Of a stretch of DNA of 64,000 nucleotides, positions 41,864-50,467 are shown piece by piece; within the stretch, counting starts at the first letter, position 1, and every line of letters starts with the position of its first letter. This DNA is from Rariglobus sp041662485. Its GTDB lineage: Bacteria; Verrucomicrobiota; Verrucomicrobiia; Opitutales; Opitutaceae. Made by a program: the position numbers and the translations under genes. Location of the stretch: NCBI GenBank assembly GCA_041662485.1, contig JBAZSJ010000006.1, positions 1 through 64,000 on the forward strand, in the 5' to 3' direction. Below the pieces are notes generated by a model, which saw nothing but the letters and a program-made list of their open reading frames with translations, was not told the DNA's origin and made no database searches.

Positions 41864-44194
41864 ATGAGAACATCCATGCCCCGGACTGTCTCCCGCCTCG
41901 CCACCGCCTGCGTCCTTTTGCTGATCGTCAACTCCGCACAGGCGTCTGCTTACAACTGGACCGCCTCCTCCGACACGACCTGGGCTACCGGCTGGACCGG
42001 CGGCAACGTGCCGACCACCGGCGATGACCTGACGGTTCTCGGTCCTCTCAACGCCGCAGGTGCGCTTAACATCGACGTCGCTGCAACCGCAGCCGCGAAA
42101 ACCGTCAACTTCACCGACACGTCCGCCGTGACGCTGACCAATATCAACAGCGGCGCGGATCAGACGCTGACGCTCCAAAGCGGACTGACCACCGGCACCG
42201 GCGCGGTGACCATCGGCTCCACCACGGCGAATCAAGGCGTTCTCGTTGCCGTGGGCTCCGCCCAGACCTGGAACATCGGCGCGGGTGGCTTGACGCTTAA
42301 CAATAGTTATAGCGGAACCGGCACTCTTACCAAAACCGGCACGGGAACGTTGACCTTGAACGGCGCGAACGTTTCCACCGGCAATCTGACCATCAACGGA
42401 GGAACGGTCGTGGCCAATGGCGATACGGTCGCGGTTTTATCCGCGGGCAAACCCCTTGGTTTTGGTGGGGGCGCCTTCAGCTACAGGAGCACGAATGCCA
42501 GCGCCAATACCCAAACGCTCGGAGGCATCAGCGTGAGTGCGGGTTCCAATACGATCACCAGCGAGGAAAGCGGTTCAGGCAGCTCAACGCTTACCATAGG
42601 CACGATCAGCCGCACTGCGGGAGCCACGATCAATCTGGTGACGGTCGGTGCCGGGGCGGCGATCAAATCCACCTCGGCAATGTCACTGAATCGGGGAGTT
42701 TTTTATAACGGAGATTACGCCACGGCCACGGCGGGTGGTGCCGTGGGGGCTGTTGTTTACGGAACCACTTCCGGCACTGCCAATGCATCCGGCGCGATGG
42801 GCACCGTCACGAATGGCAACTTCTACAATATTACGGCCGACGCCTCCGTGATCGGCCAAAACTTTGGTGCCGGCACCGTTCGTTTTGGCGGCAATTTCAC
42901 ATTCAGCGCAACAGGCACGGCCACCAGTATCGGGGGCTTTCTCACCAATGGCGCGACTGCCGCCGTCATCAACGGAGGCGGTGCCCTCAGGCAAAATGGC
43001 GAAATGGTCTTTGCCACCAACGGCGGCAGCGACCAGCTGACGGTGGGAAACGCCATCACGACCTTTAACGCAGGAGTTATTACCTCGGTTACCAAGACAG
43101 GTGCGGGTAAATTGATCCTGAACGCAAACAACACCTACAATGGAAATACCGCGGTCGATCAAGGCACGTTGCAGACCACCACGGACAAAGGGTTGGGGTT
43201 TGGCGCCGCCATGAGTGCCATTAATCTGGGCAACAGCAACACGACGGTGGCCGCCGGAGCCACGCTCGACCTGGCCCCCGCTTCTTCCATGACGGTCAAT
43301 GAGGCTATCATCCTCAATGGCGGCGCTCTCGCCAATAGCGGCTCGGGAACCACGACGATCAATAACGGTATCGCGGCGGTCAATCTCACCAACTTGGGTT
43401 CGGGAACCGCCACATCCGGCTCGGTCTCATTTGGCGGAACCGGTTCGGGCGCCATCGGAACCGTTACCATCACGGGTGGAGCGATCTCTTCGTTTACCCT
43501 TACCAACGCCGGCAGCGGGTTTACAGGCGCCACCACGGTCAACCTCACCACCACCGGATCCACGGGCGCTGCCGCCACCGCGATTCTCTCCTCCCTGACC
43601 CTTAATGGCACCGCGAACACCATCGGCGGCGCGGGCAACCTCGTCATCAACGCCATCGTCGCCGACGGCGCTTCCTCCGGCGGCTTCACCAAGACCGGTG
43701 CCGGCACCGTGACGCTCAACGGTGCCAACACCTACACCGGCAACACCGCGATCTCCGCCGGCACGCTGACCCTCGGCGCGGCCGATCGCATCGCCGATAC
43801 CAGCAACCTCGTCATGTCCGGCGGCACCCTTGCCACCGGCGGTTTCAGCGAAACCCTCGGCACCCTCACTCTCTCCGCCAACTCGACCATCGATCTCGGC
43901 GCAGGCACCTCCGCCCTCGTCTTCTCCGACAGCAGCGGCACGACCTGGGGTTCTTCCATCACCCTGAGCTTCGTCAACTTCACCGCTGGCACGGATACCA
44001 TCCGCATCGGCACGACCTCCGGCGGCCTCACCGGCGCACAACTCGCCGAGATCACCATCAACGGCAGCGCCGCCACCATCGACAGCGGCGGCTTCCTCGC
44101 CATCGCCATCCCCGAGCCCTCCACCTACGCCGCCATCCTCGGTATCGCCGTCCTCGGGTTTGTCGCCTTCCGTCGCCGCTCCCTCCGTTGTTAA
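41864..44194 (+). CDS. PATR-repeat PEP-CTERM protein, large
   Basis: A 776-residue exported protein. The signal peptide MRTSMPRTVSRLATACVLLLIVNSAQA and the first 110 residues closely follow the protein at 39405; the rest diverges. Repeats include LTKTGTGTLTLNGANVSTGNLTINGGTV, VTKTGAGKLILNANNTYNGNTAVDQGTL and FTKTGAGTVTLNGANTYTGNTAISAGTL. It ends AIPEPSTYAAI, a hydrophobic helix and RRRSLRC. The 45 bases before this gene also resemble the 48 bases before the previous one, so the tandem duplication included the intergenic part. A terminator follows 20 bases after the stop. Confidence 0.88.
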   Translation: MRTSMPRTVSRLATACVLLLIVNSAQASAYNWTASSDTTWATGWTGGNVPTTGDDLTVLGPLNAAGALNIDVAATAAAKTVNFTDTSAVTLTNINSGADQTLTLQSGLTTGTGAVTIGSTTANQGVLVAVGSAQTWNIGAGGLTLNNSYSGTGTLTKTGTGTLTLNGANVSTGNLTINGGTVVANGDTVAVLSAGKPLGFGGGAFSYRSTNASANTQTLGGISVSAGSNTITSEESGSGSSTLTIGTISRTAGATINLVTVGAGAAIKSTSAMSLNRGVFYNGDYATATAGGAVGAVVYGTTSGTANASGAMGTVTNGNFYNITADASVIGQNFGAGTVRFGGNFTFSATGTATSIGGFLTNGATAAVINGGGALRQNGEMVFATNGGSDQLTVGNAITTFNAGVITSVTKTGAGKLILNANNTYNGNTAVDQGTLQTTTDKGLGFGAAMSAINLGNSNTTVAAGATLDLAPASSMTVNEAIILNGGALANSGSGTTTINNGIAAVNLTNLGSGTATSGSVSFGGTGSGAIGTVTITGGAISSFTLTNAGSGFTGATTVNLTTTGSTGAAATAILSSLTLNGTANTIGGAGNLVINAIVADGASSGGFTKTGAGTVTLNGANTYTGNTAISAGTLTLGAADRIADTSNLVMSGGTLATGGFSETLGTLTLSANSTIDLGAGTSALVFSDSSGTTWGSSITLSFVNFTAGTDTIRIGTTSGGLTGAQLAEITINGSAATIDSGGFLAIAIPEPSTYAAILGIAVLGFVAFRRRSLRC

Positions 44195-44214
44195 TCACGG
44201 CCCACGTCACTTCC

Positions 44215-44256
44215 GCCGCGTGCCTCCGCCTGCGCGGGCGCACGCGGCCTTTTTTT
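44215..44256 (+). terminator. Rho-independent terminator before the heparinase gene
   Basis: A nine-bp stem, GCCGCGTGC (44215-44223) with GCACGCGGC (44240-44248), encloses a 16-base loop and is followed by seven T residues (44250-44256). It should end transcription of the PEP-CTERM genes. The heparinase ATG lies only three bases after the T tract, so the terminator may also act as an attenuator for the downstream gene. Confidence 0.8.
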
Positions 44257-44259
44257 GTC

Positions 44260-46161
44260 ATGCGTTACCTATCCCTGCTCTTCCTCTCCCTTGTCCTCCC
44301 TCTGCACGCGCAGAAAGAACTGCCCAAACTCGACCCCGCCCGCGTCACCCAGATCGCCGGCTGGCTCGCTCAACAGCCCGCCGCCCACTTCGCCCCGCCC
44401 TTCTCCGACCGCGCCTTCTGGAATTCGTGGAAGGACCGCCCCGCCGGCCAGGCACTGATCAAGCAGGCCGACACGTTCGCCGGCCAGCCGATGCCCGAAC
44501 TCACCGAGGAGGGCTACAACGACTTCGCCCGCACCGGCCAGCGCTGGAAATACGAAAAAGCCTTCGGCGACCGCACCGCCCGCCTCCGCGCCTTCGTCTT
44601 CGCCGAGGGCCTCGTCAACGACGGCAGCCGCCTCCCCCTCATCGAGATCACTCTCGCCTCGATCCTCGACGAACCCTCCTGGGCCGTGCCCGCCCACGCC
44701 TACGGACGCAAGACCTGGCGCGACGCCTACGACAACATCGACCTCGCCGCCGCCGCCCGCGCCTGGGATCTCGCCACCGTTGACTGGCTGCTCGGCGACC
44801 GTCTCAAACCCGAGACCCGCGCCCGTCTCCGCAAGGAGGTGCGCGCACGCGTCCTCACGCCCTACATCGAACGCGTCCGCGCCGCCAACCGCCGCGATTT
44901 CTGGTGGATGAACGGCTCCAACAATTGGAACGGCGTGTGCAACTCCGGCGTCGTCGGCGCCGCCCTGCTCCTCTCCGAAACGCCCGCCGAACGCGCCGAG
45001 TTCGTCGCCGCCTTCGAGGCCTACGCACCCTTCTTCATCGCCGGCTTCACCGACGACGGCCTTTGCCAGGAGGGCCTCGGCTACTGGGTGTATGGCTTCG
45101 GCCACCATGTGCTCGGCTCCGAGGCCATTCGTCTCGCGACCGGCGGAAAACTCGACCTGCTCTCCGGCGACAAGGTGAAACGCATCGCCGCCTTCGACCT
45201 GCGCTGGGATGTCGTCAACGGCATCTACCCCGCCTTCGGCGACGCCTGGGTCAAGGTGAAGACCGCCCCGTGGCTGCACGACTTCGCGGTGCTCCGCTTC
45301 GGCGTCGGCGAACTTCAGGGAGTCGATGATCCCCTCCAGCTCCACGTGCTCGGCTCGTTCATGTATCGCGCGTTGTTCGATCTCGCCCTGCCGCGCGACC
45401 CCGCGCCCGGCGACAAGCCGCGCACCGCCGCGCCGCTTCCTCTCCGCGACTGGTTCCCCGACGGCGGCGCCCTCATCGTGCGCCCCGCCGTCCCCGCAAG
45501 CGGACTCGCCGCCGCCTTCGACGGCGGCAACAACGACCAGCCGCACAATCACAACGACATCGGCTCCTTCGTCGTCATTAACGACGGCGTCCTCGTCCTC
45601 ACCGACCTCGGCTCCGACACCTACGTGAAGGACACCTTCGGGCCCAAACGCTACACCAGCGACGTGATGAACTCCTTCGGCCACCCCGTGCCTCGAGTCG
45701 CCGACCAGCTCCAGAAAACCGGCGCCGACGCCAAGGCCGTGACCGTCCGCACCGAGTTCACCGACGCCCGCGACACCTGGGAAATGGACATCACCAGCGC
45801 CTACGCCTCGCCTGATCTCATCAAGCTCACCCGCACGTTCGTGTTCACGCGAGGCGGCGGCGGCAAACTCGAGATCATCGACCGCGTCCGGTTCAAAACC
45901 CCGCAGGCCTTCGGCACCGCCGTCATCCTGCGCCCCGAGCAAAAACGCGAGCCGCTCGAAGGAAGCCGGTTCCGCGTCTCCTCCGGCGGCAAGTCCGTGG
46001 ACGTCTCCTACGCCGCCGACACCGGCACGCTGGTCGTCGGCGAGTCGCCGCTCAAAGGCATCGTGCCCGCCAAGCCGTCGCCCGGCACGCGCATCGGCAT
46101 CGACCTCGTCGAGCCCGTGCTAGAAACCACGCTCCGCACAACCATCACGCCCGCCCGATAA
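44260..46161 (+). CDS. Heparinase II/III-like polysaccharide lyase
   Basis: A 633-residue exported protein of the heparinase II/III superfamily, which cleaves uronate-containing glycans by beta-elimination. The signal peptide is MRYLSLLFLSLVLPLHA. The N-terminal alpha/alpha toroid shows WWMNGSNNWNGVCNSGVVGAALL and GLGYWVYGFGHHVLGSEAIRL. The C-terminal beta-sandwich starts with DGGNNDQPHNHNDIGSFVVINDGVLVL, whose histidines and asparagine are typical metal or catalytic positions. The ATG at 44260 gives the signal peptide but has no ribosome binding site: it follows a terminator T tract. The only earlier in-frame start is a TTG overlapping the previous stop codon, without a signal peptide at its end. 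The glycan is unknown. Confidence 0.83.
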   Translation: MRYLSLLFLSLVLPLHAQKELPKLDPARVTQIAGWLAQQPAAHFAPPFSDRAFWNSWKDRPAGQALIKQADTFAGQPMPELTEEGYNDFARTGQRWKYEKAFGDRTARLRAFVFAEGLVNDGSRLPLIEITLASILDEPSWAVPAHAYGRKTWRDAYDNIDLAAAARAWDLATVDWLLGDRLKPETRARLRKEVRARVLTPYIERVRAANRRDFWWMNGSNNWNGVCNSGVVGAALLLSETPAERAEFVAAFEAYAPFFIAGFTDDGLCQEGLGYWVYGFGHHVLGSEAIRLATGGKLDLLSGDKVKRIAAFDLRWDVVNGIYPAFGDAWVKVKTAPWLHDFAVLRFGVGELQGVDDPLQLHVLGSFMYRALFDLALPRDPAPGDKPRTAAPLPLRDWFPDGGALIVRPAVPASGLAAAFDGGNNDQPHNHNDIGSFVVINDGVLVLTDLGSDTYVKDTFGPKRYTSDVMNSFGHPVPRVADQLQKTGADAKAVTVRTEFTDARDTWEMDITSAYASPDLIKLTRTFVFTRGGGGKLEIIDRVRFKTPQAFGTAVILRPEQKREPLEGSRFRVSSGGKSVDVSYAADTGTLVVGESPLKGIVPAKPSPGTRIGIDLVEPVLETTLRTTITPAR

Positions 46162-46189
46162 GGCTCCTTAAATAAAAGCACGGCGAAAA

Positions 46190-46263
46190 GGAGGTCGGAC
46201 CTCCCGGTCCGACGATTGGATTTCACATGCATTCCTCTGGACGGACCTGGAGGTCCGTCCTCC
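46190..46263. repeat. REPIN with GGAG foot, GTCGGACC core
   Basis: GGAG with a GTCGGACC-N4-GGTCCGAC hairpin at the left end, and on the minus strand from 46263 GGAG with a GGACGGACC...GGTCCGTCC hairpin. It occupies most of the gap between the two heparinase genes. Here the foot is GGAG instead of GTAG. Confidence 0.68.
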
Positions 46264-46293
46264 AGTCAACTCGCCCTGGCACCCCGATTTCCC

Positions 46294-48609
46294 ATGCGTA
46301 TCCTTCGTTCCCCGTCCCGGCTCGCCCTGATCATCATCGGGCTGGCCGCCCTTTCATCCCAAGCGCCCGCCGCCACCGCGACCAAACCCGGGACGATCAC
46401 GCAGGAGCAGGTGCTGGCCTCCCTCAAGGAAAACGCCCCCGCGTGGGAGGCAAAAATCAAAACCACCACGCCGCGCCTCTACTTCTCCGACGCCCAGTGG
46501 CCGCAAGTCATGAAGGAACTCGACTCGCTGCCGCCCTCGCGCGTTGCCCTGCGCGACGCGTTCTTCGCCGAGATGGACAAGGTCGTCGCCGAACCGATCC
46601 CCGTCTATCTCACTCCCGAGCAGATGGTCGGCAAACGCGGCGACACCCTGACGCTCTACAGCGCGATGGAGGAACTCTGGCAGCGCGAGGTGGGCAACCA
46701 GATCTTCGCCCTCGCCGTCGCCGCCCGCATGAAGCCCGACGCGCCCTATCGCGCCAAATTGCACGACCTCGTCATGGCCGCCGTCGGCTTTGACACCTGG
46801 GGACGCAACACCTCGAAGATGGGCGACAACGCCGACCTCGCCGCCGGCCACGTCGGCCGCGGCATCGCCGTCGCCTACGACTGGCACCGCGACGCCTTCA
46901 CCAAGATCGAACGCGAGAAAATCCGCGCCGTCGTCGCCGCCCGCATGCAGTGCGTCCTTCAAGGCCTCTACGGAGCCGCCTACTGGGCTACGGGCTTCGA
47001 GGAAAACCACAACCAGGTGAGCGTGGCCGCGCTCGGCTTCTGCGGCGTCGCCTTCTACGACGAAATCCCCGCCGCGCCCGAATGGCTCGCCGCCGCCCGT
47101 CTTGATTTCCAGGAGGTCGGCCGTCACGCCTCCGCCGACGGCAGCTCCGTCGAGGGCGTCTCCTACTGGACCTACGGGATGAACTACATCCTTCAATACA
47201 TCGAGGCCACCCGCCTCGTCACCGATTCCGCCGGTCTCTACCAGCTCCCGTTCTTCAAAAACGCCGCCGCCTACCGCCTCAACGCGTCCACCTCCGGCCT
47301 CACCGGCAATCTCCCCTGGGGCGACGCCGTGGTGCGCGACTGGTCCACGCCGCACGCCATCATTTATCGCCTCGCCTCCGAATACGCCGACCCCGACGCC
47401 GCCTGGTTCGCGGACCACCTGCCGCCCCCGCGCGGCGGCGCCGACGACCGCGCGCTCAATTTTCTCTGGGCCCGCACCGCGCCCGCCTCCGGCGCCGGTC
47501 CTCGCGCCCTCGACCACCGCCTCACGACCAACGACCTCGTCACCACCCGCTCCGGCTGGGCCTCCACCGACTACCTGCTCTCCATCAAAGCCGGCTACAC
47601 CAACCGCAACCACAGCCACCTCGACGCCGGCGCCCTCGCCCTCGCCTGGGGCGACGAATGGCTCCTCGTCGCCCCAGGTTACGGCAAGGGCTCCGGCGAA
47701 GGCGCCTTCTGGCAATCCGGCTCCACCCGTTGGAACTATTTCTCCAACGCGACCGAGTCCCACGCCACGCTCCTCGTGAACGGCAAAAACCAGCGCTTCG
47801 ACCGCGACGCCCGCGCCACCGTCACCCGGTTCTTCAGCGCCCCGCAGTGGAACGCCACCACCGTCGATCTCACCCGCGCCTACCACGACGTCGCCTCTCT
47901 CACCCGCGAAGTGCTCCACCGCCGCGGCGACTACATCCTCGTGTTCGACACCGCGACCGCCGTGCAACCGGTCACCGCCGAGTGGCTCGCCCAATTCCGC
48001 GGTTCCCCCGTCGTCGAGCCCGCCGGCTCCCTGCTCGCCTCCGGCAAAAACGGCGCCTTGCGCATAAGCCTGCTTTTTCCCGAAACCCCGCTCACCCCGC
48101 GCGAGCCCACCGTCCCCAAGGTCGACATGACCAAAGGCCGGCACATCACCCGCTCCGCCGCGCAGTCCGGCGCGACCGCCGGTTTCGTCGCGCTGCTCCA
48201 GCCCGTCCCCGGCGCAAAGACCACGCCTCCCCTCAAAACCAACGTCCTTGACTCCACTCATCTGGAAATCACCGGCGAAGGCTGGACGGACTATCTGGCG
48301 AAAGCCGACAAAACGACCGACCTCCAGTTCTCCCTGCCCTCCGACAAAACAGCCGCCCGCGTCACCGCCCGCCTGTCGATCCTTCGCCAAACGACGGATG
48401 GCGTAGTCTCCTCCTGTCTCGCTTTGGACGCCACCGCGATCGGACTCCGAGGATTTTCCTATCACTCCGAGATCCCGTGCGACCTGGCGGTTGAAAAAAC
48501 CCCGGACGGCGGCTGGACGGTAACCTCCAGCCGTGATGTAAAAAAAGACGTCTCCACACCCGCAGGCAGCAACGTTCGCTTCATCCAGAGCGGGGCCGGA
48601 CAAAAATAA
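46294..48609 (+). CDS. Heparinase II/III-like polysaccharide lyase, large
   Basis: A 771-residue exported protein. A signal peptide (about 1-28, LAALSSQAPAA) precedes an N-terminal helical toroid with LYFSDAQWPQVMKELDSLP, the DNADLAAGHVGRGIAVAYDW helix pair, GFEENHNQVSVAALGF and SSVEGVSYWTYGMNYIL. A beta-sandwich contains KAGYTNRNHSHLDAGALALAWGDEWLLVAPGYG, which has the NHSHLDAG signature of heparinase II/III proteins. A further C-terminal domain completes it. It is distant from the gene at 44260, so the two probably attack different linkages. The ATG at 46294 gives the signal peptide. A REPIN separates the two genes, so co-transcription is uncertain. Confidence 0.85.
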   Translation: MRILRSPSRLALIIIGLAALSSQAPAATATKPGTITQEQVLASLKENAPAWEAKIKTTTPRLYFSDAQWPQVMKELDSLPPSRVALRDAFFAEMDKVVAEPIPVYLTPEQMVGKRGDTLTLYSAMEELWQREVGNQIFALAVAARMKPDAPYRAKLHDLVMAAVGFDTWGRNTSKMGDNADLAAGHVGRGIAVAYDWHRDAFTKIEREKIRAVVAARMQCVLQGLYGAAYWATGFEENHNQVSVAALGFCGVAFYDEIPAAPEWLAAARLDFQEVGRHASADGSSVEGVSYWTYGMNYILQYIEATRLVTDSAGLYQLPFFKNAAAYRLNASTSGLTGNLPWGDAVVRDWSTPHAIIYRLASEYADPDAAWFADHLPPPRGGADDRALNFLWARTAPASGAGPRALDHRLTTNDLVTTRSGWASTDYLLSIKAGYTNRNHSHLDAGALALAWGDEWLLVAPGYGKGSGEGAFWQSGSTRWNYFSNATESHATLLVNGKNQRFDRDARATVTRFFSAPQWNATTVDLTRAYHDVASLTREVLHRRGDYILVFDTATAVQPVTAEWLAQFRGSPVVEPAGSLLASGKNGALRISLLFPETPLTPREPTVPKVDMTKGRHITRSAAQSGATAGFVALLQPVPGAKTTPPLKTNVLDSTHLEITGEGWTDYLAKADKTTDLQFSLPSDKTAARVTARLSILRQTTDGVVSSCLALDATAIGLRGFSYHSEIPCDLAVEKTPDGGWTVTSSRDVKKDVSTPAGSNVRFIQSGAGQK

Positions 48610-48688
48610 CCCGGATGCAAACCCCGGAACCGCTCGTCTTGAGGAAACCCCTGAAATCCGGTCCGCCACGCCGTCTCCGCCTGCCCGT

Positions 48689-48762
48689 GTAGGGCTGGCG
48701 CTTGCGCCATGCCTCGCAGGCCGGACAACTCCCAACCGGCACGGCGCAAGCGCCGGCCCTAC
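48689..48762. repeat. REPIN, TGGCGC/GCGCCA core
   Basis: GTAG with a TGGCGC-TT-GCGCCA hairpin on the left and, from 48762 on the minus strand, GTAG with a CGGCGC-TT-GCGCCG hairpin. The left arm has nearly the same sequence as the single REP at 23794-23814. It lies in the 317-base gap before the MFS gene; the rest of that gap holds a TTC-N8-GAA site and nothing else I recognise. Confidence 0.72.
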
Positions 48763-48833
48763 GATCCTCATACCCCCTGACGGATTTCAGAAGTTCCCTT
48801 GAATCCCGGACCGGTCGGCGGGGAGCCCGGCAT

Positions 48834-48847
48834 TTCAACAGTTAGAA
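48834..48847. promoter_or_regulatory. TTC-N8-GAA palindrome before the MFS transporter
   Basis: TTCAACAGTTAGAA, identical at 12 of 14 positions to the site before the second pseudopilin operon (35484-35497). It lies 79 bases before the chosen start of the transporter gene. Confidence 0.65.
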
Positions 48848-48926
48848 CTAATTGACTGTCCACCTGCCTTGTGAGGGCCTGAGTCCGACCCCAGCATTGC
48901 TGTTTACCCACCTTACGTCCTACCCC

Positions 48927-50321
48927 GTGCATACCCCGTCTCCCGCTCCTCCCATCGACAGTCCCGCCTCCGCCCGCAAACTCTGGCACGTCGGAACTCT
49001 CACCTACACCTCGGGCGGATTGATCGCCCTGTTTCTGCTGCTGATGATGGGCGATGTGGCCTGGTCCATGCGCGACCGGTCGGTCGGCCCCATGGCGCAG
49101 TGGTATCTGTCGCATCTGAACGCCTCCAACCTGCTTTTCGGACTGCTCATGACCTCCTTTCCGGCTGCGATCGGACTGATTCTCGGTCCGATCCTCAGCG
49201 TCAAATCCGACCGGCACCGGGGAAAATGGGGACGGCGGCTTCCCTTCCTCCTGCTGACCACTCCCTTCGCCGCGCTTGGGATGGTCGGCCTGGCCCTCAC
49301 CCCTTTGATCTCGCAATGGATGCACGGTCATTTCCCGCAACTCAGCGCGACGACGGTCTCGCTCATCTGCTTCGGAGTCTTTTGGGCCGCCTTTGAATTC
49401 GCCACCATCGCCAGCCAGGCGGTTTTTGGCGGCCTGATCAACGACGTCGTTCCGGCCGTCCTGATGGGGCGTTTCTACGGCCTTTTTCGCGCCGTCAGCC
49501 TGATCATCGGGATCATTTTCAATTTTTGGATTTTCGGAAAAATCCCCGCCCACTTCACGCTGATTCTCCTGACCATCGGGGCGTTCTACGGCGTCGCCTT
49601 CATGTGGGTCTGCCTCAAGGTCAAGGAGGGGCAATATCCGCCGCCGCCCGCCGCCGTTTCTTCCGACACGGCCGGCATCGTTGAAGGATTCCTGGGCGAG
49701 GCGCGCCGCTACTTCCGGGAGTGCTTCACCAACTATTATTATGTCTCGGTCTTCATCATGCTCGTGGTCGCGGGCCTGACGTTCATTCCCGTCAACACCT
49801 TCGCCATTCCCTTTTCGAACAGTCTCGGCGTGAGCGAAGACATGTATGGGAAATCCCTCGCGCTGACGTTCAGCATTTCCCTGGTCATCGCCTATTTCCT
49901 CGGCTGGGCGTGCGACGCCTTCCATCCGCTGAGGATGACGATCGCCTCCCTGGCCGCCTACTTTCTGGTGACCATCTATGGCGGCATCTGGGCGAAAACG
50001 CCCGATACCTTTCTCATCGCATGGGTGCTCCACGGGGTCATCTCGGGATGTTATTTCACCTGTGCCGCGTCCCTGGGGCAGCGGCTTTTCCCTCAATTAA
50101 AATATGCCCAGTTTGCCTCCGCCGCGGGGATTATCGGATCCGTCTCCACCATGGCGATCGGTCCCGCCATGGGCATGGCCATCGATGCCTCCGGCAAGGT
50201 GTATCGCTACACGTTCGTCCTGGGAGGATTCCTGTCACTCGTGGCCCTGATCGCGGCCTGGGTTGTCTATAAACAATTCGTCCGCCTCGGCGGTCCCAAA
50301 GGCTACGTCGCCCCGGAATAA
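48927..50321 (+). CDS. MFS sugar transporter (GPH/SLC45-like)
   Basis: A 464-residue integral membrane protein with about 12 hydrophobic segments. The loop after the second or third helix reads SVKSDRHRGKWGRRLPFLLL, the D-R-x-R-x-x-W-G-R-R-x-P signature of glycoside-pentoside-hexuronide:cation symporters and SLC45-type sugar carriers. It would import oligosaccharides or monosaccharides released by the secreted enzymes. The start is uncertain: no ATG precedes the first membrane segment. GTG at 48927 gives a short cytoplasmic N-terminus; TTG at 48852 in the same frame would add 25 residues. A TTC-N8-GAA site lies upstream, and a possible terminator follows the stop. Confidence 0.85.
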   Translation: MHTPSPAPPIDSPASARKLWHVGTLTYTSGGLIALFLLLMMGDVAWSMRDRSVGPMAQWYLSHLNASNLLFGLLMTSFPAAIGLILGPILSVKSDRHRGKWGRRLPFLLLTTPFAALGMVGLALTPLISQWMHGHFPQLSATTVSLICFGVFWAAFEFATIASQAVFGGLINDVVPAVLMGRFYGLFRAVSLIIGIIFNFWIFGKIPAHFTLILLTIGAFYGVAFMWVCLKVKEGQYPPPPAAVSSDTAGIVEGFLGEARRYFRECFTNYYYVSVFIMLVVAGLTFIPVNTFAIPFSNSLGVSEDMYGKSLALTFSISLVIAYFLGWACDAFHPLRMTIASLAAYFLVTIYGGIWAKTPDTFLIAWVLHGVISGCYFTCAASLGQRLFPQLKYAQFASAAGIIGSVSTMAIGPAMGMAIDASGKVYRYTFVLGGFLSLVALIAAWVVYKQFVRLGGPKGYVAPE

Positions 50322-50332
50322 GCCTTCCCGCA

Positions 50333-50363
50333 GGGCGCGCCACATGCGCGCCTCTTCGGCTTT
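50333..50363 (+). terminator. Possible terminator after the MFS gene
   Basis: An eight-bp stem (50333-50340 with 50346-50353, one G-T pair) with loop CACAT begins 12 bases after the MFS stop and is followed by a short CTTTT. It lies between convergent genes. The T tract is weak. Confidence 0.4.
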
Positions 50364-50467
50364 TGTGCATTCACGGCGGCCCCGCGCTCAAAACATCCGC
50401 CAAGCCTTGACCCGGTTCATACGCTCGACCGGGTCCGCTCCGTTTCCGCTCCCCGCGATGATTGGGA

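Noticed and set aside
46354..48771. An 805-codon open frame on the minus strand, antisense to the larger heparinase gene
   Set aside because: Its product is low-complexity (Gly, Val, Glu, Asp, Arg), has no domain, and is explained by the strong GC bias at third codon positions of the plus-strand gene, which has a signal peptide and clear motifs.
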